A DNA stretch of 12,271 bases from Deltaproteobacteria bacterium (GTDB taxonomy: Bacteria; Desulfobacterota; Desulfobacteria; Desulfobacterales; JAFDCJ01): positions 1-12,271 of the forward strand of contig JAJRVC010000071.1 of NCBI GenBank assembly GCA_024277475.1, given 5' to 3'. The position numbers and the translations under genes were made by a program. The notes beneath the pieces are model-generated. The model ran no database searches, had not been told where the DNA came from, and saw nothing but the letters and a program-made list of their open reading frames with translations. Below are positions 6,901 through 12,013 of this stretch, one piece after another. Within the stretch, counting starts at the first letter, position 1, and every line of letters starts with the position of its first letter.

Positions 6901-8097
6901 TGATGCCAGCCCGGCCGTTAAAAAAGGTATCTTTTCTGCCAGGTTTAGATTTACCTGTCCGTTAAACTCATTTTCACCCAGGACGACGCTTAGATCGCTG
7001 ACGGTAATTACTTTAGCCTCAGTATCCGAAATCCGGGCGCTAACCCGGAAGGCACCCCGCTCCAGCAGCGCCGGGAGGCCGAATTGTGTCAGCTTGGTCG
7101 AATCTTTGCCCAAGACACTGAAATTCAGATTAATTCCCTGCAGAGCGAATAGGTCTTTGATGTCACCGGTCAGCGATATTGCGGCAAGTTCTTCGGTCCC
7201 GATCTGGATATTCAGCTTTTCAACTCCCAGATGATCTTCAGGATCGCTCACCCTGACGTCCAGTTTAAAAGCACCTAATTCCGGCACATCGGGCAGCCCT
7301 GCCAGTTTGGCGACTTCGGAAACTGATGATCCCCGGGCTGCAATATCAAATGTCAGGTCTTTTAAGTTAACAGGATCGCGAAGTTCGCCCTTTATCCTGA
7401 CGGACGTACCGGCTGACTTAACAGTAAAATTAGCCGGCAATGAATACCCCGGCTCGACCCAGGCCCAAATGGGACCGACGGTTCCATCGAGGGTTAACGG
7501 GACATCATCAAAGGCGCCCTTAAATTTCAGCTGCAACGGTTTATCAAATCCGGGTATTTCAGCCGCCAGGCGGTCAATTCGAACAGAAAAATTAAAGCTC
7601 GACTTGACGTCCTTATAAGTAAAAAGACCTTTTTCAATCAAAACATCGCTGAATATCAGCGGCGGGGGAGGTATCGCCGATTCATCTTTTTCCTCGCTGG
7701 AAGTATCAAATGAGAAGTTGGACGTCCCGGAACTGTTAAATTCTACAATCACAGCCGGTTCTACAAGGACCAGGTGGGCAAAATCAAATTTTCCGATGAT
7801 CAGGGGTAAAACAGCGATCTGAACTTCAAGACGCTTTACCTGCGCCAGATCCGGAGTTGAGCTCCAGGATGCATTTTGCAGGCTCACGTTCTCAACGACA
7901 AGGGTCGGCCGGATACCGAGCTCAAATTCGACATTGCCGGAGATGGTCAGTTCGCGACCGATGGCATCCTTGACGACCCCGGCAATCGCCGGTTTGAAGT
8001 TGTTAAAATCGTAAAAGGACAGAAACGCATAAAGCGCTAGGATCAGGGCAATAATCAACAGGACTGTGGTAAGGAGTATTTTTTTCCAGCCTGACAT
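4000..8097 (-). CDS. Large AsmA-family protein with repeated central region
   Basis: A 1365-residue protein with one N-terminal membrane anchor (residues 6-28) and a long periplasmic part. Residues 30-235 look like the AsmA N-terminal domain (FNNFKPAIAGVVKDAIGREL, then GNVEFELGIRPTLVVENVSL). Residues 240-985 consist of about six related units, each with a G[IV][ND]L.F...G core (F at 250, 326, 456, 606, 761, 908), a LKG-SI-DL-type segment and a GKN-I-GSL-L-L segment. A charged linker (986-1034, rich in Lys, Ser and Gln) leads to an AsmA_2-like domain (1035-1290: PLPLAGLRTIDVDLKL, LDGSGDSVADLMAGLNGNIRIAMSDG). The end is a lysine-rich tail. E. coli AsmA has about 617 residues and YhdP about 1266. 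Family members (AsmA, YhdP, TamB, YdbH) act in lipid traffic to, or integrity of, the outer membrane. The ribosome-binding site is weak (GGA about seven bases upstream). It follows the beta-barrel gene by 101 bases. Confidence 0.9.
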   Translation of the reverse strand: MSGWKKILLTTVLLIIALILALYAFLSFYDFNNFKPAIAGVVKDAIGRELTISGNVEFELGIRPTLVVENVSLQNASWSSTPDLAQVKRLEVQIAVLPLIIGKFDFAHLVLVEPAVIVEFNSSGTSNFSFDTSSEEKDESAIPPPPLIFSDVLIEKGLFTYKDVKSSFNFSVRIDRLAAEIPGFDKPLQLKFKGAFDDVPLTLDGTVGPIWAWVEPGYSLPANFTVKSAGTSVRIKGELRDPVNLKDLTFDIAARGSSVSEVAKLAGLPDVPELGAFKLDVRVSDPEDHLGVEKLNIQIGTEELAAISLTGDIKDLFALQGINLNFSVLGKDSTKLTQFGLPALLERGAFRVSARISDTEAKVITVSDLSVVLGENEFNGQVNLNLAEKIPFLTAGLASQKFRFGQFNLDLKMTGPVEKPAIKKLDLKIGTPDLAEIHLNGIIDDLIKLQGVNIDFQARGKDLANLEQVIGQPPPVRGSFSAAGKVLIPVHKNLEIPDLKITIGKNDIRGSLNLDLRGVRPQLKAKLSLPKLDLPSVLLPELAGQGWAKGLDQVRPVKLAVSLAGFSREIVLKKVDLQAGSLKSAEVRLTGSVEDLVARRGIDLKFSLRGNELTKLKEIIGQPFLFVPVPGQGTYAISGKISDPAPSDFKVNDFKLKLADTELTGRLGFNLATQSPQYEVDLSTRKFNLKPVPIPKEATYANLNKIDDLGPLKIHSKVIVKGSQWFLSKLELQAGSEQLLAVRVKGSIKDLTTQSGIDLNFNIQGNEVANLVKITGQSIPLKGSYALSGRLKGSAKKQYKLGNLAFKLGKNNITGSLDLDLSGNQLRLATDLVASKFSLRPVTFPDLETLSRIEDLGPLKLAFKLVGAGKKLALADLNFNLGRKNLIEVLLKGSISDLSAVKGIKLEFSVKGNDLSNFKKMGGPDIPYPGPFNVSGQFIDSAPNVYKIPAFDAAWGDNKSKGWLELVLSGKRPHLKAELSVDKLDLRPLLAEDKQKATVKVQSTEPVVQKDQKSKAKAESSKSRVQNGKVFPSEPLPLAGLRTIDVDLKLRSKQVLFRTIALRDVIMDALLKDGNLEIRPFKFTIGGGNADVRFNLRSQEKPAALAATLAIDQLEIGPMLDQLGYQRSVEGNMDTTFNLDGSGDSVADLMAGLNGNIRIAMSDGRADSKYLELLEKYLGSGVLGMLNPFQQKRKYTQINWFVNHITIKHALADVKILIDTDQTSIFSAGDVNLKTESLDLGIKPTPKKGALPANISFSFKEFSQPFRLGGTLANPHLAIDPGRTAFVIGKMAGALALGPIGIAAFFADVSVGKQDPCAVALGVTAKTDQASGAKKAGESSKETAAGDEKKKEKKSGVFFKRLFGK

Positions 8098-8198
8098 TTT
8101 GTATCCAATATTTGTCGATTTAAAACAATTATGGGAATATAAACATCATATTCATCAAATCTCAGCAGGCTAAATCCGGAAGCTTTAAGGCGGTTTGA

Positions 8199-8819
8199 TT
8201 AGAAACCGTACTTGATACCGCCGGTTACGTAGTTTGATCCGCTGGCTCCGTATAATCCGAAGATCGACGAGCGGTGGTGAATACGCACCACCAGATTCCA
8301 CCGGGAATACTGGGGCAGACCCAGGGCAAGTTCAAACAGAAGGTAATTGAGTGTCTTCTGAGCATGTTTATCGTTTTCTTTTTCTACTTTAGAAACCTCG
8401 GTGTAACAGGACAGACCATCGCCTATCGCAAAGCTGGTGTTCACGTATTTGTTCCAGGGAAACGCGTGCCAGCGTCCGATAATCAGACCATTGAATTCCC
8501 AAAAGGTATCGTTGTCAAAGTGCTTGCCGATCTGGCCCTCGGCCTCGAAGCTGATATATTTTTTATAGTACCAGAATTCCCGAGCGAGCGCCGCCACAAC
8601 AAGATAGTCGCTATCCTCGAATTTGGCCTGAAATGTGAAAACATCTCCGATATCGTCCTGGGCGTGGGCGCCGCCATAGACGGTCAAAAACCATTTGTAT
8701 CTATCAGTACTATTCTCGTTTTTGTCATCACCCGCCAGCGCAGCCGGCCCGGAGAAGTTCAGCAAAACGAGCCAAAACAGAAGAAACCATCGAACCCGGA
8801 TCAAAACCAATTTTTTCAC
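8199..8819 (-). CDS. Exported outer-membrane beta-barrel protein, PagL-like (acyloxyacyl hydrolase-like)
   Basis: A 206-residue protein with a signal peptide (basic start, hydrophobic 11-20, likely cleavage after ALA at residue 29) and alternating beta strands ending in GGIKYGF, the terminal phenylalanine typical of outer-membrane barrels. The last hairpin contains RIHHRSS (179-185); the His-x-Ser in it (H182, S184) sits where PagL lipid A 3-O-deacylases have their catalytic His and Ser near the C-terminus. PagL also uses a glutamate further on, and none follows here, so activity is uncertain. Size fits PagL (about 150-190 mature residues). The GTG at 8819 has no Shine-Dalgarno sequence, while GAGG (8822-8819) sits eight bases before an in-frame TTG at 8810, so the protein may start there (203 residues). 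It lies between yihY-like and AsmA genes in the same direction. Confidence 0.72.
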   Translation of the reverse strand: MKKLVLIRVRWFLLFWLVLLNFSGPAALAGDDKNENSTDRYKWFLTVYGGAHAQDDIGDVFTFQAKFEDSDYLVVAALAREFWYYKKYISFEAEGQIGKHFDNDTFWEFNGLIIGRWHAFPWNKYVNTSFAIGDGLSCYTEVSKVEKENDKHAQKTLNYLLFELALGLPQYSRWNLVVRIHHRSSIFGLYGASGSNYVTGGIKYGF

Positions 8820-8822
8820 CTC
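8819..8822 (-). promoter_or_regulatory. Ribosome-binding site pointing to an alternative TTG start of the barrel gene
   Basis: GAGG on the minus strand lies eight bases upstream of TTG 8810-8808 and overlaps the GTG start at 8819. If this site is used, the protein begins three codons later than annotated, with the signal peptide essentially unchanged. Confidence 0.4.
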
Positions 8823-8976
8823 AACCGTTTTTTTAAAGAATCCCTTCTATCTCAAATTATTCGACAGAGGTCAATACCAAAGCGAGACTTTAAGAGTGAC
8901 GAAGATCCTTGCGGGGAAACCGCCACTTCATACAGCAGGCAGGTCCGCCCGCCCCCTTGGCCGGAGTCATGCCGAT

Positions 8977-9879
8977 TCATGAGCCATTATCATGGCCGGA
9001 TGGGTCCGGTTCGGTGGTTTCAATGATGCTGCGTTCGAATTCAGCGATCACCTGGGCGCCCAACAACAGGATAATCACTGCTATTTCAATGCTCAGCAAG
9101 GCTACCACGGCGGTTGCCAGGGAACCATAAATCACGTTGACCAGAGATATGTTGGAGTAATACCATACCAGAATATGCCGGATAATTTCCCACAACAGGG
9201 TGGCGGTAGTGCCGCCGGCCAAGGCGTACCGGACGGATATGCGACCCACGGGCATAACAAGGTAGAAAGAGGTCAGCATGATCACCATCCCCGCCAGACC
9301 CGACAAATACAGCATAAATCTGGAAGTGCCCGCCAGGCTCAGATCCCAGCCCAAAAAAATTAAATGTTTGGCCGACAGCGTACCCAATGCTCCGGCAATT
9401 ATGGTGATTATCAATAATCCAAGGCCCAGCAGAAAAATATAGACGTACGGAATGATGGCAGAGATCAGAAAATGGCGGCGGTGTTTTCTGGCTCGGTGGG
9501 AGAATATGACAGCCATGGCGCTTTCAAGTACGGTAAAGGCCATGGAACTGAAAAACAGCATAATCAGAATCCCGACAATTCCCACAAGCTGGCGGCGTGC
9601 AAGAAAACCCCACACTTGACCGGCCACACTTTCCGCATAGGCGGGTATCACCAGCTTCAAATTGGTGAGTATGGTGTTATACAGCTGTCCTTCTTCGATG
9701 AAATGCGACAGCCCCACCAGTATGAGAGCCAGCATAGGGATTAGGGACAAAAGGGTGTAGTAGGCAACCGCTCCGGCTAACAGCAACCCCTGGTTGTGCT
9801 TAAAGCCAACGAGCACTCTCCACAGGAATCTTCCGGGGCGCTGCAAAATTAAGTCGATATGTTTTTTTCGGCGTTCCAT
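8977..9879 (-). CDS. YihY/virulence factor BrkB family inner-membrane protein
   Basis: A 300-residue polytopic inner-membrane protein of the YihY/BrkB family (once named ribonuclease BN in error). Seen: a cytosolic basic N-terminus, the family motif AGAVAYYTLLSLIPML at 35-50, five to six further hydrophobic segments (about 97-127, 137-165, 187-210, 217-240, 250-277), and the closing YGSLATAVVALLSIEI then LLGAQV at 251-277, which corresponds to the family's YGSLA...LLGAE block. Length is normal (270-320). The C-terminal tail is short and polar. The biochemical function of the family is unsettled; the E. coli relative YhjD has been linked genetically to transport of lipid A precursor. The start codon overlaps the end of the upstream open frame (9849-10148) by 31 bases, suggesting translational coupling, and no Shine-Dalgarno sequence is visible of its own. 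It is followed after 157 bases by the barrel gene. Confidence 0.9.
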   Translation of the reverse strand: MERRKKHIDLILQRPGRFLWRVLVGFKHNQGLLLAGAVAYYTLLSLIPMLALILVGLSHFIEEGQLYNTILTNLKLVIPAYAESVAGQVWGFLARRQLVGIVGILIMLFFSSMAFTVLESAMAVIFSHRARKHRRHFLISAIIPYVYIFLLGLGLLIITIIAGALGTLSAKHLIFLGWDLSLAGTSRFMLYLSGLAGMVIMLTSFYLVMPVGRISVRYALAGGTTATLLWEIIRHILVWYYSNISLVNVIYGSLATAVVALLSIEIAVIILLLGAQVIAEFERSIIETTEPDPSGHDNGS

Positions 9880-10148
9880 AATTTATTGGAATCACGGTGG
9901 TTATAGCGGTCCGCATCACCGCTTATTTCCAGCGGCAGCTCGGAAAAATCCAACCGGTGGGTTATAATTTCAAACCCGGTTTTAACTGTGACATCCTCTT
10001 TTATATCTTCCGGACCGGCCAAAGCCGGATCGATTATCTTTTTGGGAATCCAAAGTTTCCAGTTGTCCCTTAATTGTTGTTTTTTGATGTTTTTGGACTT
10101 ATTATTTTCGTGATCGACAGCAGTAGTTCTGTTATCACAAATTAGCCT
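9849..10148 (-). CDS. Possible small protein or gene remnant upstream of the yihY-like gene, no ordinary start codon
   Basis: The minus strand between a TAG at 10151-10149 and a TAA at 9851-9849 is open for 99 codons. The translation looks protein-like, especially from about 10082 on: QLRDNWKLWIPKKIIDPALA, then PEDIKEDVTVKTGFEIITHR and LDFSELPLEISGDADRYN. It contains no ATG or GTG; the first TTG is at 10022, which would give 57 residues. Either the true start is ATT or ATC, or a frameshift or deletion has removed the 5' end: an ATG on the same strand near 10160 opens another frame that stops after seven codons. The frame overlaps the start of the yihY-like gene by 31 bases, as expected for coupled operon genes. 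It has no signal peptide or membrane segment. I recognise no family. Without this frame, 456 bases between the flanking genes would be empty. Confidence 0.4.
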   Translation of the reverse strand, partial: RLICDNRTTAVDHENNKSKNIKKQQLRDNWKLWIPKKIIDPALAGPEDIKEDVTVKTGFEIITHRLDFSELPLEISGDADRYNHRDSNKLWNAEKNIST

Positions 10149-10261
10149 CTAAAACCATCAATCTTTGAAATGGAAAACCGAGGCGGTGTGCGGACCGGTA
10201 TGGGTGGATACCCGGGTTCAGAGGGCCCGTAGAAGATCCCGCTCCGCGGGGGCACTGCCCC

Positions 10262-10302
10262 CTCCCTGAAAAGAAGTGTTGGTTTTATTACATATAAGTG
10301 TC
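10262..10302 (+). repeat. Dispersed approximately 41-bp repeat, copy 2
   Basis: Starts CTCCCTGAAA and ends CATATAAGTGTC, matching 1358-1398 in the same orientation with a degenerate middle part. It lies 34 bases before the YkgJ-like gene and may contribute its promoter. Confidence 0.5.
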
Positions 10303-10308
10303 TAAAAT
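10279..10308 (+). promoter_or_regulatory. Weak promoter candidate for the YkgJ-like gene
   Basis: TTGGTT (10279-10284) and TAAAAT (10303-10308, five of six to the -10 consensus) are 18 bases apart, inside and just after the dispersed repeat. Transcription would start near 10315, giving a leader of about 20 bases. The -35 part matches only partly. Confidence 0.28.
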
Positions 10309-10335
10309 GACCTAAAGTACCTAAAGTTACGGTCC

Positions 10336-11049
10336 ATGAATTTCAAAACTAAAAAAAATAAAAAAAGGGATGACCCGGCTACCCTCGATCCCGGAGCAAC
10401 AATCACGGAATGCATCCGCTGCGGAACCTGTTGTGAAAAGGGGGGACCCTGTTTTCACAGAGAAGATCGGACGCTCATTGAAGAGGGAAAAATTCTCTCC
10501 AAATATCTTTACACTATCCGTAAGGGTGAACTTGTTCATGACAACGTTAAAGGGTGTCTGAAGCCGATGGATTCGGATATAATTAAAATAAAGGGCAAAA
10601 AAGATAGCTGGACGTGTTTGTTTTTTGATGAAGTGAAAAAAGAATGCACTATATATGGCGACCGTCCGCTGGAGTGCAGAGCTCTTAAATGCTGGGATAC
10701 CCGTGAGCTCGAACGAATTTACGCAAACACCCGGCTGACACGAAACGATCTCGTATCAGAAGTTAGAGGATTGTGGGATTTAATTAAGGGTCATCAGGCA
10801 CACTGCGACTATAAGAAGATCCAGCCTCTGATCGAAGATCTGGCCGGCAGCGAAAATAACCATGCCCGGCAAAAAATGCTGGAAATTGTCCGCTATGATG
10901 CTGAAATCCGCAAACTGGTTGTTGCCAGAGGCGGACTGGATTCTGAAATGCTCGATTTTTTATTCGGTCGACCGTTGACCAAAACCCTGGGAAATTATGG
11001 CGTTAAAGTTCATCAGATCGGCGAAAAAATCTATTTGAACAGGAGATAA
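10336..11049 (+). CDS. YkgJ family cysteine-cluster protein
   Basis: A 237-residue soluble protein with the YkgJ-type (CxxCxxCC) cysteine cluster thought to bind zinc or an iron-sulfur centre. The first motif is CIRCGTCC (C26, C29, C32, C33), followed by C39, C74, C94, C104, C114 and C119; the stretch CTIYGDRPLECRALKC contains the typical YxxRPxxCR signature. C157 comes in the helical second half, HQAHCDYKK. The first half, to about 125, is the recognised domain (often 110-150 residues alone); the remaining 110 residues are mostly helical and of unknown role. The N-terminus is strongly basic (KTKKNKKR). No Shine-Dalgarno sequence precedes ATG 10336 and no other in-frame start exists before C26, so the start is accepted on position. 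The function of the family is unknown; the gene is not clearly linked to its neighbours. Confidence 0.88.
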   Translation: MNFKTKKNKKRDDPATLDPGATITECIRCGTCCEKGGPCFHREDRTLIEEGKILSKYLYTIRKGELVHDNVKGCLKPMDSDIIKIKGKKDSWTCLFFDEVKKECTIYGDRPLECRALKCWDTRELERIYANTRLTRNDLVSEVRGLWDLIKGHQAHCDYKKIQPLIEDLAGSENNHARQKMLEIVRYDAEIRKLVVARGGLDSEMLDFLFGRPLTKTLGNYGVKVHQIGEKIYLNRR

Positions 11050-11089
11050 GATAAAAGGGAATTCTGGAAGTGACGGCGGCAGGATAATC

Positions 11090-11235
11090 GGTTCCAAGTT
11101 CAGCGTTCAGGGGTTATAACGTGCTGATTTCCATAACTTTATATTCAATTATTTGGATTGGCCGCTTTCACCCATTGGGTGAAACCTATGGTTCGACGCG
11201 ATTTGCCTGGAACCCTGAACGCTGAACCTTGAACC
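11090..11235. repeat. Long inverted structure with heptamer arms and central palindrome
   Basis: The left arm (11090-11115) and right arm (11211-11235) are inverted copies with few differences. Each arm is itself a 7-bp-period array: GTTCCAA, GTTCAGC, GTTCAGG on the left and ACCCTGA, ACGCTGA, ACCTTGA on the right. Between them lies a perfect palindrome TTTCACCC-ATT-GGGTGAAA (11166-11184). It fills the 201-base gap between the convergent YkgJ-like and phosphopantetheinyl transferase genes and could act as a terminator for both, or be a small non-autonomous repeat element. No target duplication is visible at its edges. Confidence 0.6.
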
Positions 11236-11250
11236 TGTGAACGGTTACAA

Positions 11251-11847
11251 TTACTTCTCGATGGCCCAATCTATGTGAAAACTATTTTGTACGATGGATG
11301 CGATGTGTCGGTCATAAAAGAAATGCTCGATCAGCCAATCTTTGCCTTCATAATGAATGATCAGATGACAGTCGTCCAGAATTTGACGAACCTGACATTT
11401 CAAAAGGTCTTTAATTCCGATTCCGGTTGCTTTGAGCACGGCCTCTTTCGACGTCCAGAAGCGAAAAAATGTTAATAATGACTTTTTTTTCATGTCTGCC
11501 AGAGCCCACTCCCGATCCACGGCAGTCTTCCGAAAAAGACCCCGGGATAAATCACGGATTCTTTCAATGTCGAGGCCGATGGGTATGGGTGCCACCACGC
11601 CACCGACATATTGCGTTTTGTGAGTAATGGACCAAAATGTGCCGCCAAAGGGCAAGGGCATGCCGTTTTCATCCTTGAGGAGCTTACCCGTATGGATTCC
11701 ACACTTGTCGGCGGATCTTGCCAGGGCGCGGCGGGCATGCCGGCTAAGATAGAGGACACGGTCCTTTGGTTTGTATTTTTGAACCTGTTCCGGAACCGGA
11801 AGGATGACGGGGTGAAGGGTTTGGATGCGGGCTGATTCGAGTGCCAT
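11251..11847 (-). CDS. 4'-phosphopantetheinyl transferase superfamily protein (Sfp/HetI type)
   Basis: A 198-residue enzyme expected to move the phosphopantetheine arm of coenzyme A onto a serine of a carrier protein (acyl or peptidyl carrier), in the cytosol, with Mg2+. The family signatures are present: FWSITHK at 71-77 (the S-x-[ST]-H-like element), GLDIERI at 91-97 with metal ligands D93 and E95, and FWTSKEAVLKATG at 130-142 with W131, K134, E135 and K139. It is slightly shorter than Sfp (224) and lacks some N-terminal sequence, but starts cleanly at ATG 11847; the ribosome-binding site is weak. It lies 133 bases downstream of the acyl-CoA synthetase gene on the same strand. No polyketide or peptide synthetase is in view, so the carrier protein is unknown. 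No other in-frame ATG gives a better start. Confidence 0.88.
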   Translation of the reverse strand: MALESARIQTLHPVILPVPEQVQKYKPKDRVLYLSRHARRALARSADKCGIHTGKLLKDENGMPLPFGGTFWSITHKTQYVGGVVAPIPIGLDIERIRDLSRGLFRKTAVDREWALADMKKKSLLTFFRFWTSKEAVLKATGIGIKDLLKCQVRQILDDCHLIIHYEGKDWLIEHFFYDRHIASIVQNSFHIDWAIEK

Positions 11848-11930
11848 ATAATTCTTGGGTCAGGCCCCTGTATCTGATGATTTAGGTTTTTGTGTCAAAA
11901 AAACACAAAACAATCAAATCACATGTCGAA

Positions 11931-11972
11931 GGAATATGTTCTGTCTTTTTAATTTAAATCCGACAGAATTCC
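11931..11972. terminator. Hairpin downstream of the acyl-CoA synthetase gene
   Basis: TTCTGTC (11939-11945) pairs with GACAGAA (11962-11968), and after a 4-base bulge GGAA (11931-11934) pairs with TTCC (11969-11972). The loop is 16 bases and AT-rich. It begins about nine bases beyond the stop of the minus-strand gene. No T-run follows, so a role in termination or mRNA end protection is only suggested. A second small hairpin TTTTGTGT / ACACAAAA lies at 11888-11910. Confidence 0.35.
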
Positions 11973-11978
11973 TTAATT

Positions 11979-12013
11979 CGTCATTCGTCGTTTGTCGTTT
12001 GTCGTTCATTATT
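11979..12013. repeat. Heptamer tandem array (TGTCGTT type), five units, overlapping a gene 3' end
   Basis: Consecutive 7-mers CGTCATT, CGTCGTT, TGTCGTT, TGTCGTT and CATTATT. The stop codon of the minus-strand acyl-CoA synthetase gene (11981-11983) is inside the array, and its last ten residues (NNERQTTNDE) are array translation. Confidence 0.7.

Larger units (their letters stand above)
10149..10335. other. Spacer between divergent yihY-side block and YkgJ-like gene: hairpins and repeats
   Basis: Two perfect hairpins share bases and exclude each other: CCCGC-TCC-GCGGG at 10238-10250 and GGGGGC-ACT-GCCCCC at 10248-10262. They are followed by the second copy of the 41-bp repeat and a short direct repeat CCTAAAGTA, CCTAAAGTT (10311-10328) that runs up to the YkgJ-like start. 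No coding frame is supported. Confidence 0.5.

Noticed and set aside
8098..8198. Terminator between the barrel and AsmA genes
   Set aside because: Only a weak, imperfect pairing (AAACCG-type against CGGATTT) without a T-run could be found.
8274..9026. A 250-codon plus-strand open frame opposite the barrel and yihY-like genes
   Set aside because: The minus-strand reading has a signal peptide, beta strands, a terminal Phe and family resemblance, while the plus-strand reading has no domain and crosses two minus-strand genes.
11166..11184. Operator for a dimeric regulator
   Set aside because: The perfect palindrome lies between convergent gene ends and inside a larger inverted structure, far from any promoter, so a structural or terminator role is more likely.
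11979..12013. CRISPR-like reading of the short repeats
   Set aside because: The units are contiguous 7-mers without spacers, and no cas gene is in the window.
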